A DNA stretch of 64,000 nt from Kaistella flava (ex Peng et al. 2021) (lineage in GTDB: Bacteria > Bacteroidota > Bacteroidia > Flavobacteriales > Weeksellaceae). The position numbers and the translations under genes are program-made. The notes under the pieces were generated by a model. That model saw nothing but the letters and a program-made list of their open reading frames with translations. It did not search any database and was not told the DNA's origin. Of the stretch, positions 43,154 to 51,494 are shown in pieces. The stretch lies in contig NZ_CP040442.1 in the NCBI RefSeq assembly GCF_015191005.1, positions 62,001-126,000 of the forward strand, given 5' to 3'. The number at the start of each line of letters is the position of its first letter. The first letter of the stretch is position 1.

Positions 43154-45538
43154 ATGAAATTTACTTTAAATATCATCGCAATCTTTTTTGGATTGCTATT
43201 AGCAAACGCACAAACTACTTTTACGATCAAAGGAAAAGTGATTGATTATCACGATAAAACTCCCTTAAAAAGTGCCACAATTACTATTGGAAAATCAACT
43301 GAAGTTTCAGATGCCAATGGGAATTTTACTTTTAAAACTTTACATAAAGGAAAATATACGCTTATCGCCAACCATCCCGATTGTAATCCAATAACTGAAG
43401 AATTAAATGTTAATAAAGATGCTGAAATTACGCTTCAGCTTGAGCATCATATTGCCGATATCGAAACAATTACGCTTCATGGAACGCATAAAAATGCCAA
43501 TTCATTGATTGTGAAATCCTTGGATAGAAGTGAAATCGACCGAAATTCGACGGAAAATTTAGGAAATATCTTGTCCAGTATTTCAGGTGTTGGTGCGTTG
43601 AAAAGTGGAAACAATATCGCGAAACCAATTATCCACGGACTTTACGGAAGCCGGGTTCCAATTATTAATAACGGCGTAAAAATGGCCGAACAGGAATGGG
43701 GCGTTGAACATGCGCCGAATATTGACGTTAATCAGTTTGATCACGTTGATGTGATTAAAGGAGCTTCAGCTTTAAAATACGGAAGTGATGCGATCGGCGG
43801 AGTAGTTGTTTTGGAACCAGCGGTTTATAAAAGAAAAGATACTATTCAGGGAAATGTAAATCTTTCGGGAATCTCGAATGGTCAAGGCGTTGGACTTGGA
43901 ATCAATTTATTGAAAACGTGGGAAAATGGTTGGGCTGTAAAAACGACGGGTGGATTTAAGAAATTGGGTGATTTAAAAACTCCAGATTATAACTTGATGA
44001 ATACTAGTTTGCAAAATCAATCGTTCAGTTTTACCGTTCAAAATAATACTTACTTACAGGGAATCTCTTTTGATTACAGCGTGACTGATTCTGAAATTGG
44101 AATTTACAGAGGTTCTGATTTAGGGAATTTAGAAGATTTTTATAAAGCTTTGACGTCGGATATTCCGATTTACCAGAGAGATTTTTCTTATTCGATTAAC
44201 AATCCAAAACAGGATGTTCAGCATCATATTGCCAAGATTTCTGCTTTTAAAAGATTTGAAAATCTGGGGAAAGTTTCTGTCGATTACAACTTTCAATACA
44301 ATCATAGAAAGGAATATGATGTGAGAAGAGGTGAGTTGGCTCAAATTCCGTCTTTGGATTTGGAACTGTTTACGAATCAAATTAATATCAATGATTTTAT
44401 CGAGCGCCAAAACTGGAGTTTAGAAACCGGAATAGATTTGAAATATCAGTTTAATTATTCCACGCCGGAAACTCAGGCCAGAAGATTGGTTCCAAATTAT
44501 GATCAATATGCGGGCGGCGTTTATTCAGTTTTTAAATATAAGTTGACTCCACACTTAAATGCAGAAGCAGGATTGCGATATGATGTTACGAAATATGAAG
44601 TAAAAAAATGGTACGATTTAAGCGATTGGGAAAATCTGTATGCAAATGATTTTTCACAGTTTTATGTGAAGACTGATGGAAATCGAGTTTTCACCAAACC
44701 GAATTTGACTTATAAGAATTTATCTTTTAATGCAGGTTTAGATTATCAACCTTCAAAGAATTTTGATGTAAAATTGAATTATGCGAAAGTTGGAAGAACG
44801 CCAAATATTGCTGAACTTTTTGCTGATGGATTGCATCATTCCGCGGCGATTATCGAAGTTGGAAATATGGGCATTAAAAATGAAGATGGAAACCAATTTA
44901 ATTTAAATATCGATGGAAAAGTAAATGTGCTAGATGGTTTGAGAGTAACCGTAAATCCGTATTTATTCATTACTAAAAACTTCATCACTGAAATTCCAAC
45001 TGGAATTCAGAATACGATTCGTGGTGTTTTCCCGGTTTGGTCTTATAAACAGATCGATGCGAAAATGTACGGTTTAGATGTTGACGCGCAATTGAAATTG
45101 AACGATCATTTTGAATATCATGGAAATTACTCTTATATTAATGGACACGATCAAACCAACGATCAACCATTAATAATGATGGTTCCAACGAATTTTGCCA
45201 ACAGTTTAGAATTTAAAAATGAACATTGGAGAAATTTCTATTTCAAAGTTCAGCAGAAAACGTTCTTGCACCAAAAAAGATTTCCTCTTTACAATCCGAC
45301 TATTAATATTTTCGAAAATGGAGTAGAGGTTGAGAAAACTTTAGATCTTTCTACACCGCCGCCGACTTATACTTTATGGAGCGTGCAAACTGGTTTTGAT
45401 TTTAATAAACATTTCTCTGCAGGACTAAATGTGACCAACCTTTTTGATACGAATTATAAAGATTACCTAAACAGAATGCGTTATTTCTCTTATGAAATGG
45501 GCAGAAATATTATTTTCAATATTAAATATAACTTCTAA
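43154..45538 (+). CDS. TonB-dependent outer-membrane receptor (ZnuD-like)
   Basis: 794 residues. A signal peptide (about 1-19) is followed by a carboxypeptidase-regulatory-like domain ('FTIKGKVIDYHDKTPLKSAT', about 23-42), a plug ('IAKPIIHGLYGSRVPIINNG', 'EHAPNID', 'VIKGASALKYGSDAIGGVVV') and a beta-barrel ending in 'YEMGRNIIFNIKYNF' with terminal Phe, as expected for BAM substrates. The plug wording and 'GLYGSRV' resemble ZnuD-type zinc receptors. It imports a metal or metal complex with energy from TonB. Lying between a His/Cys-rich small protein and a lipoprotein supports metal uptake; zinc is the leading guess and is not proven. Confidence 0.88.
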   Translation: MKFTLNIIAIFFGLLLANAQTTFTIKGKVIDYHDKTPLKSATITIGKSTEVSDANGNFTFKTLHKGKYTLIANHPDCNPITEELNVNKDAEITLQLEHHIADIETITLHGTHKNANSLIVKSLDRSEIDRNSTENLGNILSSISGVGALKSGNNIAKPIIHGLYGSRVPIINNGVKMAEQEWGVEHAPNIDVNQFDHVDVIKGASALKYGSDAIGGVVVLEPAVYKRKDTIQGNVNLSGISNGQGVGLGINLLKTWENGWAVKTTGGFKKLGDLKTPDYNLMNTSLQNQSFSFTVQNNTYLQGISFDYSVTDSEIGIYRGSDLGNLEDFYKALTSDIPIYQRDFSYSINNPKQDVQHHIAKISAFKRFENLGKVSVDYNFQYNHRKEYDVRRGELAQIPSLDLELFTNQININDFIERQNWSLETGIDLKYQFNYSTPETQARRLVPNYDQYAGGVYSVFKYKLTPHLNAEAGLRYDVTKYEVKKWYDLSDWENLYANDFSQFYVKTDGNRVFTKPNLTYKNLSFNAGLDYQPSKNFDVKLNYAKVGRTPNIAELFADGLHHSAAIIEVGNMGIKNEDGNQFNLNIDGKVNVLDGLRVTVNPYLFITKNFITEIPTGIQNTIRGVFPVWSYKQIDAKMYGLDVDAQLKLNDHFEYHGNYSYINGHDQTNDQPLIMMVPTNFANSLEFKNEHWRNFYFKVQQKTFLHQKRFPLYNPTINIFENGVEVEKTLDLSTPPPTYTLWSVQTGFDFNKHFSAGLNVTNLFDTNYKDYLNRMRYFSYEMGRNIIFNIKYNF

Positions 45539-45550
45539 AATTCTTTAAAA

Positions 45551-46108
45551 ATGAAATCATTAATTAAACTAAAATATATCGTCTTTTTATTAATTGCAAC
45601 GTTTACATTAAGCTGTAGCCGCGCCGATGAAGATGAAGATGTTCTTTCCCAAGAAGATATTTCAAATATAATTTTGAATGTAAAAGACGATGCCACCGGA
45701 ATTACAACTACTTATAATTATACGGTCAACTCCACAACGAATCCAGACATTAAATTAACTGACGGAAAAACGTACACCGTAAATGCTGTTTTCTTAAATG
45801 GAAACGAAGACGAAACAGAAAGCATCAAAGAAGCGAAAGATGAACATTTCTTATTATTTGATTTTCAGAATTCCAATATTGGTTTAGAGAGAATCGATGA
45901 TGAATCTTCTACCAACAGTGATGGAATTAAAATTGGATTAAAAACTAAATGGACCGTAAATAAAGCCAAGGACGGCGTAAATCCGCAATTGATTTTAACG
46001 GTAATTCACGATCCTGTATCGGTTAATGTGGGCGAACCTGGAAAAGAATTCGGTTCTGTAATCGGTGGCGAAACCGATGCGATGGCGACTTATTCAATTT
46101 CAAACTAA
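45551..46108 (+). CDS. Acidic lipoprotein co-transcribed with the TonB receptor
   Basis: 185 residues. Lipoprotein signal with lipobox LSCS (Cys22), then an extremely acidic linker 'RADEDEDVLSQED' and a beta-rich domain ('IILNVKDDATGITTTYNYTV', 'LTDGKTYTVNAVFLNGNEDE', 'IGLKTKWTVNKAK'). It starts 12 bp after the receptor stop, so the two are translated from one mRNA. Small lipoproteins of this type accompany flavobacterial receptors and are sometimes annotated as 'type 1 periplasmic binding fold', although the sequence here looks like an Ig/beta-sandwich. A role in capturing substrate at the cell surface is inference. Confidence 0.7.
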   Translation: MKSLIKLKYIVFLLIATFTLSCSRADEDEDVLSQEDISNIILNVKDDATGITTTYNYTVNSTTNPDIKLTDGKTYTVNAVFLNGNEDETESIKEAKDEHFLLFDFQNSNIGLERIDDESSTNSDGIKIGLKTKWTVNKAKDGVNPQLILTVIHDPVSVNVGEPGKEFGSVIGGETDAMATYSISN

Positions 46109-46124
46109 AAGACTTTAAATCAAA

Positions 46125-46186
46125 ATAAAGGAAGAAAATTTTCCATCCTTTCGGAATCGGGAAAAGAAAATTTTTCCTTTTAATTA
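46125..46186 (+). terminator. Terminator of the metal-uptake operon
   Basis: AAAGGAAGAAAATTTTCC pairs imperfectly with GGGAAAAGAAAATTTTTCC, then TTTT. The loop is long, so this is only moderately convincing. Confidence 0.5.
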
Positions 46187-46202
46187 ATCAAAAAAAAATT
46201 CC

Positions 46203-46210
46203 TATTTTTG
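46203..46210 (+). promoter_or_regulatory. Promoter of tig
   Basis: TATTTTTG matches TAnnTTTG, 25 bp before the ATG at 46236. Confidence 0.6.
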
Positions 46211-46235
46211 CAACCTAAATTTTCAATACATTAAA

Positions 46236-47570
46236 ATGAACGTTACAGCGACCAACCACGATGAAGTAAGTGCGTTACTTACAGTTACATTAGATAAGTC
46301 AGATTATAAAGATAAAGTTGAAAAGCAATTAATCAACTACGCAAAAAATGCACAAGTTCCTGGATTTAGAAAAGGGAAAGTGCCATTGAGCATGGTGAGA
46401 AAGCAATATGAAGCGGGAATCGCTTTTGAAGAAATCAACAAACAAGTATCAGAAGCCTTGAACAATTATGTTACTGATAACAAATTGAGATTGGTAGGTC
46501 AGCCGGTTCCACAACCAGTTGATGCAATGGATCACCATGCAGAACAACTTTCAGTTGGTTTTGAAGTTGGATACGAACCGGATTTCACTATTGATTTAGC
46601 GAAATACGAAGCACCTCATTTTAAAGTAGAAGCTTCTGAAAAAGAAATCAACCAAAGTATCGAAAACATGCAAAAGCGTTTTGCTGAGCAAGTTCCTCAA
46701 GAGGCAATCGGTGATGATTCTACTGTTGCTTTAGAAATTAGCCAGGTGATTGAAGAAGGAGCGGAAGGTGAACATAACCACGCGCCAAAAACGATTACTA
46801 TCGATGCTACTAAAAAAGCAGCTTTCGAATTAGTGAAAGCTTTGAAAAAAGACGAGTCAGTAAAAGTTTCTAAAGCAGATTTAGCGAAAAACGAAGAATT
46901 GGCTAAAGAATTAACTTTCAGCCCGGAAGAAGTTGAGCATTTACACCACGACCAAATCGAGGTTAAAGTAAAAGATTTCTTCGGCTTAAACTTAGCAGAA
47001 TTAAACGAAGAGTTATTCGACAAAGTTTACGGTGAAGGAACAATCAAGTCTGAAGAAGAATTGAAAGAAAAAGTAAAAGCTGAATTGGATGAATATTTCC
47101 AACAAAATGCTGATGTTCATTTCGTAAATAAAGTATTGGCTCAAATCAACGAAAAAGAAGAAGTTAAACTTCCTGAAACTTTCTTGATCAAATGGTTAAT
47201 GTTTAGCAATGAGCACGTAACTTCTGAAGCGCAAGCAAAAGAAATCTTAGAAGCAGAAAAAAATCAGTTGAAATATCAAATCCTTGAAGGGAAATTGATG
47301 AATGACAACGAGATCACTTTAGATTACGCAGACGTTTTAGGACAAGCTGAGCAATTGGTAAGAAATCAATTAGCGATGTACGGAATTCACCATTTACCAG
47401 ACGAAGAAGTACAGAAATATGCTGCTGATATGTTGAAAGATCAAGAGCAAGTTCGTCAGATTTCTTCTGAAGTAGGAATGGCGAAATTGAAAGACGTTAT
47501 CTTGGAAAAAGCAACTAAAAAAGAAACCAAAATCTCTCACGATGAGTTTTTGGAAGAATTGAAAAAGTAA
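46236..47570 (+). CDS. tig: Trigger factor
   Basis: 444 residues. The N-terminal ribosome-binding domain carries the signature 'PGFRKGKVPLSMV' (about 42-54). A central region (about 150-250), where FKBP-type PPIase sequence is expected, is highly diverged ('VALEISQVIEEGAEGEHNHA'). A long helical C-terminal chaperone domain follows. The protein captures nascent chains at the ribosome tunnel exit. The diverged middle is common in Bacteroidota and suggests weak or absent prolyl-isomerase activity. It is monocistronic, with its own promoter and terminator. Confidence 0.93.
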   Translation: MNVTATNHDEVSALLTVTLDKSDYKDKVEKQLINYAKNAQVPGFRKGKVPLSMVRKQYEAGIAFEEINKQVSEALNNYVTDNKLRLVGQPVPQPVDAMDHHAEQLSVGFEVGYEPDFTIDLAKYEAPHFKVEASEKEINQSIENMQKRFAEQVPQEAIGDDSTVALEISQVIEEGAEGEHNHAPKTITIDATKKAAFELVKALKKDESVKVSKADLAKNEELAKELTFSPEEVEHLHHDQIEVKVKDFFGLNLAELNEELFDKVYGEGTIKSEEELKEKVKAELDEYFQQNADVHFVNKVLAQINEKEEVKLPETFLIKWLMFSNEHVTSEAQAKEILEAEKNQLKYQILEGKLMNDNEITLDYADVLGQAEQLVRNQLAMYGIHHLPDEEVQKYAADMLKDQEQVRQISSEVGMAKLKDVILEKATKKETKISHDEFLEELKK

Positions 47571-47588
47571 TTTTTTCTTATAAATATA

Positions 47589-47622
47589 AAATCCGTCTCG
47601 TTAATTCGAGACGGATTTTTTT
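47589..47622 (+). terminator. Terminator of tig
   Basis: AAATCCGTCTCG / CGAGACGGATTT stem, loop TTAATT, then T7. Confidence 0.92.
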
Positions 47623-47640
47623 GTTTTAAAATTAAATACT

Positions 47641-47821
47641 AATGACACAAATGTTTGCATTAATGCCACAAATTGGAAATCACGGTAGATTCATTATAGA
47701 GTTAAACACGAATTGCAATCATGTTTGCACTAATGGCAAAAATTTGAAATCACTTTAGATTAACTATTAAGTTTAGGCGTAAAAATTTAATAGTGAGATT
47801 CGTGAGATCATTTGTGTCATT
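47641..47821. repeat. Compound repeat: inverted ends with internal direct repeat (family C), copy 6
   Basis: The ends AATGACACAAATG (47641) and CATTTGTGTCATT (47809-47821) are exact reverse complements. Inside, 47651-47691 and 47721-47761 are similar 41-bp direct repeats (ATGTTTGCA.TAATG..A and GAAATCAC.. wording). No gene is present. Confidence 0.7.
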
Positions 47822-47839
47822 CGTGTTTAAAAAACCTAA

Positions 47840-48484
47840 TCAATAACTAAAAGAAGCTATATTTTTATTTTGAATGAGATAAGATTCCAGTTCTTCAATC
47901 TGCTTGTTGTTGATATGAAGATCAAGTGTTATAAACAGGAATTCGCCATGTTTCTCTAAAGCAATTTCGAACGCTACTTTTGAAATCTTTTTGATATCAC
48001 TGACGATCGATTTTTTTTGATCAACGTTTTCAACCGGAATTTGAAATTTTAAAATTTTATTATGATGATAAGAAACAAAATTCTGCGTGAATAATTTGGC
48101 AACATAAATCACAATCAAAGCGCTTATCAGAAAAGTAAAGGCGATAAAGATTTCACCAAATCCAATCGACATTCCTATGGCGGCTGCAATCCAGATAATT
48201 CCTGCAGTGGTTAAACCATACACGCTAAATCCTTCTTTGAAAATAACGCCTGCTCCCAGAAAACCAATTCCACTCACGATGTAAGATGCAATTCTGGTTG
48301 GATCCCCAGTTCCTGCCAGTTTATAAGACAGAATAGAGAAGAGCGTTGAGCCCAGACAAATGATCGTAATCGTTTTCAAGCCCGCAGATTTATCTTTCAT
48401 TTCGCGTTCTAATCCCAAGATTAATCCGGCAACTAATGAAATGACTGCTTTGTAAATATCTAAAAGTTCAAAATGTTCTGACAT
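47840..48484 (-). CDS. MgtC/SapB family membrane protein
   Basis: 214 residues. Four to five membrane spans lie in the first 130 residues, with the family motifs 'LVAGLILGLEREMKDKSAGL' (about 17-36), 'ASYIVSGIGFLGAGVIFKEG' (about 66-85) and 'GLTTAGIIWIAAAIGMSIGF' (about 90-109). A soluble ACT-like cytoplasmic domain follows (about 140-214). MgtC relatives act in survival at low magnesium and modulate the F1Fo ATPase in pathogens; the role in free-living bacteria is unclear. It is the last gene of the DUF6427-DUF3109-mgtC unit. Confidence 0.9.
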   Translation of the reverse strand: MSEHFELLDIYKAVISLVAGLILGLEREMKDKSAGLKTITIICLGSTLFSILSYKLAGTGDPTRIASYIVSGIGFLGAGVIFKEGFSVYGLTTAGIIWIAAAIGMSIGFGEIFIAFTFLISALIVIYVAKLFTQNFVSYHHNKILKFQIPVENVDQKKSIVSDIKKISKVAFEIALEKHGEFLFITLDLHINNKQIEELESYLIQNKNIASFSY

Positions 48485-48508
48485 TTTTTATTTAAAGGTA
48501 TTCATTTT

Positions 48509-49093
48509 CTACGAACCGTACTCCGCTTTCCACTCGTCGGCTGCATCACATAAAGTTTGATACCATTCCTCACCATATTTTCGGATGAGTGGCGTCTTTA
48601 CAAATTTGTAAATAGGAACTTTTAATTCTTTTCCTAAAGCACAGGCATCGCTGCAGATTTCCCATTTGTGATAATTCAGTGCCGTAAACGTTCTGTATTC
48701 ATCGACACGAATAGGATAGAGGTGACAAGAAATTGGCTTTTGCCAATCAACTGCGCCGTCTTCGTACGCTTTTTCAATCCCGCATTTGGTGATTCCTTTC
48801 TCATCAAAAATCACATAAGCACATTCTTTTCCTTCCACCATCGGCGTTACATAATCGTTATCGCTCGGATCCAGAACCCAGGCTCCCTGCTCTTCGATGG
48901 CTTTTACACCTTCGGGTCTAAGATAGGGTTTAACCTGGTCGAAAATTCTTTCGAGTATTAACGTCTCGTTTTTGTCCAAAGGAGCTCCTACGTCACCTTC
49001 AACGCAGCACGCGCCTTTGCATTTGCTGAGGTTACACACAAATTCTTCAGAAAAGATATCTTCAGAAATTAATTTATCGTCAATTTGAATCAT
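48509..49093 (-). CDS. DUF3109 family cysteine-rich protein
   Basis: 194 residues with eight or so conserved cysteines: 'FVCNLSKCKGACCVEGDVGA' (about 18-37), 'GKECAYVIFDEKGITKCGIE' (about 87-106), 'SCHLYPIRV' (about 121-129) and 'ICSDACALGKEL' (about 145-156). The CxxxCxxxCC spacing resembles YkgJ/Fe-S or zinc cluster proteins. Cytoplasmic; function unknown. 9 bp separate it from DUF6427 upstream and 24 bp from mgtC downstream, implying one operon. Confidence 0.88.
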   Translation of the reverse strand: MIQIDDKLISEDIFSEEFVCNLSKCKGACCVEGDVGAPLDKNETLILERIFDQVKPYLRPEGVKAIEEQGAWVLDPSDNDYVTPMVEGKECAYVIFDEKGITKCGIEKAYEDGAVDWQKPISCHLYPIRVDEYRTFTALNYHKWEICSDACALGKELKVPIYKFVKTPLIRKYGEEWYQTLCDAADEWKAEYGS

Positions 49094-49102
49094 GTTGTTA
49101 TA

Positions 49103-50008
49103 TTAAAAAAAATTAAAATAAGTAGTGAGTTTAAAAATAAGCAGCGAAATAATAATAAGCCATAAACCGGCTTCCTGCATCCAGTACTTTTTAGTAAAAC
49201 GAAGCATTCTGCTTAAAATAATAGAAGTTGGTAAAGCCAGTAAAAGTAAATATTCAAAAGTTTTTCCCATGTAAAGAACAATCGTAATTAATTGTGTTAA
49301 AGAGAAAACCAGTAGAAAAGTATATTTGAATCTGCTCGTGGGGCTTTTTTTATTAAAGTTTTTAAAGTGATCCATTACGGCATGAATCATTAAAAGGGCG
49401 ATTGGAAGCAACCATAAAAGATTATCGAAATGCGGCTGTAATTTAAACCCAGTAAAAGGAAAATAGGCCGGATTCCAGGAATTCATATTAAGGAAATAGG
49501 CAATTCCAAAATAGGTAAGTGCGACCAATAACATTCCGAAAAACAATCTGAAAATGTGCAGTCCAATTCGGTCAGAAGTTCCGATAATATGGAAAATAAC
49601 GAAAATAGACATTGGCCAGGTTGTAGGAAGAAAGATGAAATTAAGCGCTAAAATTGATCCTACTAAAATGTAAGAAAAATTACGAACCGAAATATTATCA
49701 TTGGTTAACAGCAGCAAAATAATCGAATTGGTGAACAGCGAAACGGCAATTCCAATATCCAGATCTCCCGGATATAAAGCAAAAATAAAAGCGGTGTATA
49801 AAAAAAGAGGCAGATGCGTTTGATAATTCAGCGCAACTGCATTAAAACAAAAGTATCCTAAAGCAACTCCGGCAAAAGTTATTGCGGCTGAAATTAACTC
49901 TAAAGTATTGAAGTCTAATATATTAAAGCTAATTACTATTAAAAGAAGAATCCCAATGTAAACAGGAACTGAAAAAATATTGCTTTCTTTTGAAAGTAAT
50001 CGAAACAT
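49103..50008 (-). CDS. DUF6427 family multi-span membrane protein
   Basis: 301 residues with about nine or ten hydrophobic helices and few charged loops. The N-terminus is 'MFRLLSKESNIFSVPVYIGI', with 'ALYPGDLDIGIAVSLFTNSI' (about 77-96) and 'GTSDRIGLHIFRLFFGMLL' further on. It is a flavobacterial family of unknown function. It is transcribed divergently from a DUF6341 gene with only 42 bp between the start codons, a pairing I recall as common in the group. It is the first gene of the DUF6427-DUF3109-mgtC operon. Confidence 0.8.
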   Translation of the reverse strand: MFRLLSKESNIFSVPVYIGILLLIVISFNILDFNTLELISAAITFAGVALGYFCFNAVALNYQTHLPLFLYTAFIFALYPGDLDIGIAVSLFTNSIILLLLTNDNISVRNFSYILVGSILALNFIFLPTTWPMSIFVIFHIIGTSDRIGLHIFRLFFGMLLVALTYFGIAYFLNMNSWNPAYFPFTGFKLQPHFDNLLWLLPIALLMIHAVMDHFKNFNKKSPTSRFKYTFLLVFSLTQLITIVLYMGKTFEYLLLLALPTSIILSRMLRFTKKYWMQEAGLWLIIISLLIFKLTTYFNFF

Positions 50009-50014
50009 TTTTTA

Positions 50015-50022
50015 TAAATTTG
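50015..50022 (+). promoter_or_regulatory. Promoter of the DUF6341 gene
   Basis: TAAATTTG (TAnnTTTG). A TTTTG ending at 49992, inside the divergent gene, gives a 22-bp spacing to a -33 element. Confidence 0.6.
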
Positions 50023-50024
50023 TG

Positions 50025-50032
50025 CAAAGTTA
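50025..50032 (-). promoter_or_regulatory. Promoter of the DUF6427 operon
   Basis: TAACTTTG on the minus strand, 16 bp before the ATG at 50008. It is separated by only 2 bp from the opposing -7 box at 50015-50022. Confidence 0.55.
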
Positions 50033-50050
50033 ATTTAAAAAAGGAAAATA

Positions 50051-50287
50051 ATGACGTCTTTCTTCTTATTCTTAAGCAGTGTGTTTAAATGGTCGTTCGG
50101 ATTTTACGATGCGGTAGGTAATGTATTCAACTGGATTTTATTTTTGGTTGCTACATGTTTGTTTTGCTACTGGGTTTATGTTTTATTGGTCACATTAGGT
50201 GGGGATAAAGACAAAGAGTATTTCTCTCCAACAGAAGGGCATCATCCTTATTACGACCCAAAAATTCATAGAAAAGAAAGTAAATAA
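50051..50287 (+). CDS. DUF6341 family small membrane protein
   Basis: 78 residues. Two aromatic-rich hydrophobic segments (about 1-20 and 27-50; 'WILFLVATCLFCYWVYVLLV') precede a short polar tail 'FSPTEGHHPYYDPKIHR'. It is a conserved flavobacterial protein of unknown function. It is divergent from DUF6427 with overlapping promoters, so the two are probably co-regulated and may act together in the inner membrane. The terminator 50307-50340 follows. Confidence 0.75.
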   Translation: MTSFFLFLSSVFKWSFGFYDAVGNVFNWILFLVATCLFCYWVYVLLVTLGGDKDKEYFSPTEGHHPYYDPKIHRKESK

Positions 50288-50306
50288 TTGATATAGGATT
50301 TACAAT

Positions 50307-50340
50307 AAAAATCCCGAAATTTTCTGAATTTCGGGATTTT
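50307..50340. terminator. Terminator between the DUF6341 and UspA genes
   Basis: AAATCCCGAAATT / AATTTCGGGATTTT stem with a short loop, between convergent genes. Confidence 0.85.
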
Positions 50341-50358
50341 GTATTGTTTAGATTTTAG

Positions 50359-50793
50359 TTAATGGATAGGAATTACGAGTACTGGAATCGGCGAACGTCT
50401 TGTTAATTCTTTTGTTAAACTTCCTACAAAAACGTCGTACATATTGCTTCTTCCGTGAGATCCCATTACGATATAACCCGCTGTTTTATCCTTTGCATAT
50501 TCCAGAATAATATCTCCTGCAACTCCTTGCTTTAGTAAATGCTCACAATCTACACCTTGTGCAATAATACGTTGCTCCAGTGCATTCAGCTGAAAAAGCT
50601 CTTGTTTGATTTCGTTCTGCTCAACTTCCGGGAAATATTGAAATCCCATATCGCCAATTGCAAAACCAATATCGGAAGGTGCCACGTGAATTAGGCAAAT
50701 CTTTCCGTTGGCTTCTTTTGCAAATTTTACTGCTCCCTCCACTAATTTGTCAGTAGCTTCAGAAAAATCTACAGGTAGAATAATGTTTATCAT
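50359..50793 (-). CDS. Universal stress protein (UspA family)
   Basis: 144 residues from ATG 50793. Codons upstream (to 50844) would add a non-homologous leader. The opening 'INIILPVDFSEATDKLVEGA' and the ATP-binding tail G-x2-G-x9-G-S ('GSHGRSNMYDVFVGS', then 'PIPVLVIPIH') mark the ATP-binding USP class. It is cytoplasmic and a general stress or growth-arrest factor, with no defined enzymatic role. Confidence 0.9.
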   Translation of the reverse strand: MINIILPVDFSEATDKLVEGAVKFAKEANGKICLIHVAPSDIGFAIGDMGFQYFPEVEQNEIKQELFQLNALEQRIIAQGVDCEHLLKQGVAGDIILEYAKDKTAGYIVMGSHGRSNMYDVFVGSLTKELTRRSPIPVLVIPIH

Positions 50794-50852
50794 GATGTTT
50801 AATTTTTGTTGAATAAAGTTACAAATATTTACTGACACCGTCAACTGTGACG

Positions 50853-51461
50853 CTACTGGATTCGTAAATCAAAAACTTTTTGATCCTCTAAGAAAGCTTC
50901 CAGGATATCGTTTTCCGAAACTTTGCCAACGCCTTTTGGTGTTCCTGTAAAAATTAAATCTCCAACTTTTAACGTAAAGTACTGAGAAACAAATGCGATG
51001 ATTTTTTCCGGTGAGAAAATCATTAATGAAGTATTTCCATTTTGAACTTCCTGTTTATTTTTCACTAAAGAAAAGTTGATATTTCTCATATCATAATCCT
51101 CTTTTTTATAAAACTCAGAAACGACTGCGCTGCCATCAAATGCTTTGGATAATTCCCACGGAAGTCCTTTTGCTTTCAATTGACTTTGCAAATCTCTGGC
51201 TGTGAAATCAATTCCTAAACCGATTTCTTCATAATGTTTATCAGCGTTTTCTTCCTGAATATATTTTCCTCCTTTTGATATTTTTAAAACGACTTCTAAT
51301 TCGTAATGAACGTCATCAGAAAATTCAGGAATATAAAAGTCGCTTCCTTTTTTTAAAACTGCCGTGTCCGGTTTCATAAAAATAACGGGACTTTCCGGGA
51401 TTTCATTTCCGAGTTCCTGAGCGTGTTCTGCGTAATTTCTGCCGATGCAAATGATTTTCAT
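50853..51461 (-). CDS. Fumarylacetoacetate hydrolase (FAH) family protein
   Basis: 202 residues, the short FAHD1-like form. It begins 'MKIICIGRNYAEHAQELGNE', and has 'PVIFMKPDTAV', the metal-binding Glu pair in 'VHYELEVVLKI' (about 51-61), 'GLGIDFTARDLQSQLKAKGL' (about 82-101, with the acidic ligand), and 'LKVGDLIFTGTPKGVG'. Family enzymes hydrolyse or decarboxylate C-C bonds of acylpyruvates or oxaloacetate with Mg2+. The exact substrate cannot be told. The next minus-strand gene upstream (51495) is unrelated. Confidence 0.9.
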   Translation of the reverse strand: MKIICIGRNYAEHAQELGNEIPESPVIFMKPDTAVLKKGSDFYIPEFSDDVHYELEVVLKISKGGKYIQEENADKHYEEIGLGIDFTARDLQSQLKAKGLPWELSKAFDGSAVVSEFYKKEDYDMRNINFSLVKNKQEVQNGNTSLMIFSPEKIIAFVSQYFTLKVGDLIFTGTPKGVGKVSENDILEAFLEDQKVFDLRIQ

Positions 51462-51494
51462 GTTTGATTTAATTTTTAATGTGTAAGTTTTTAT

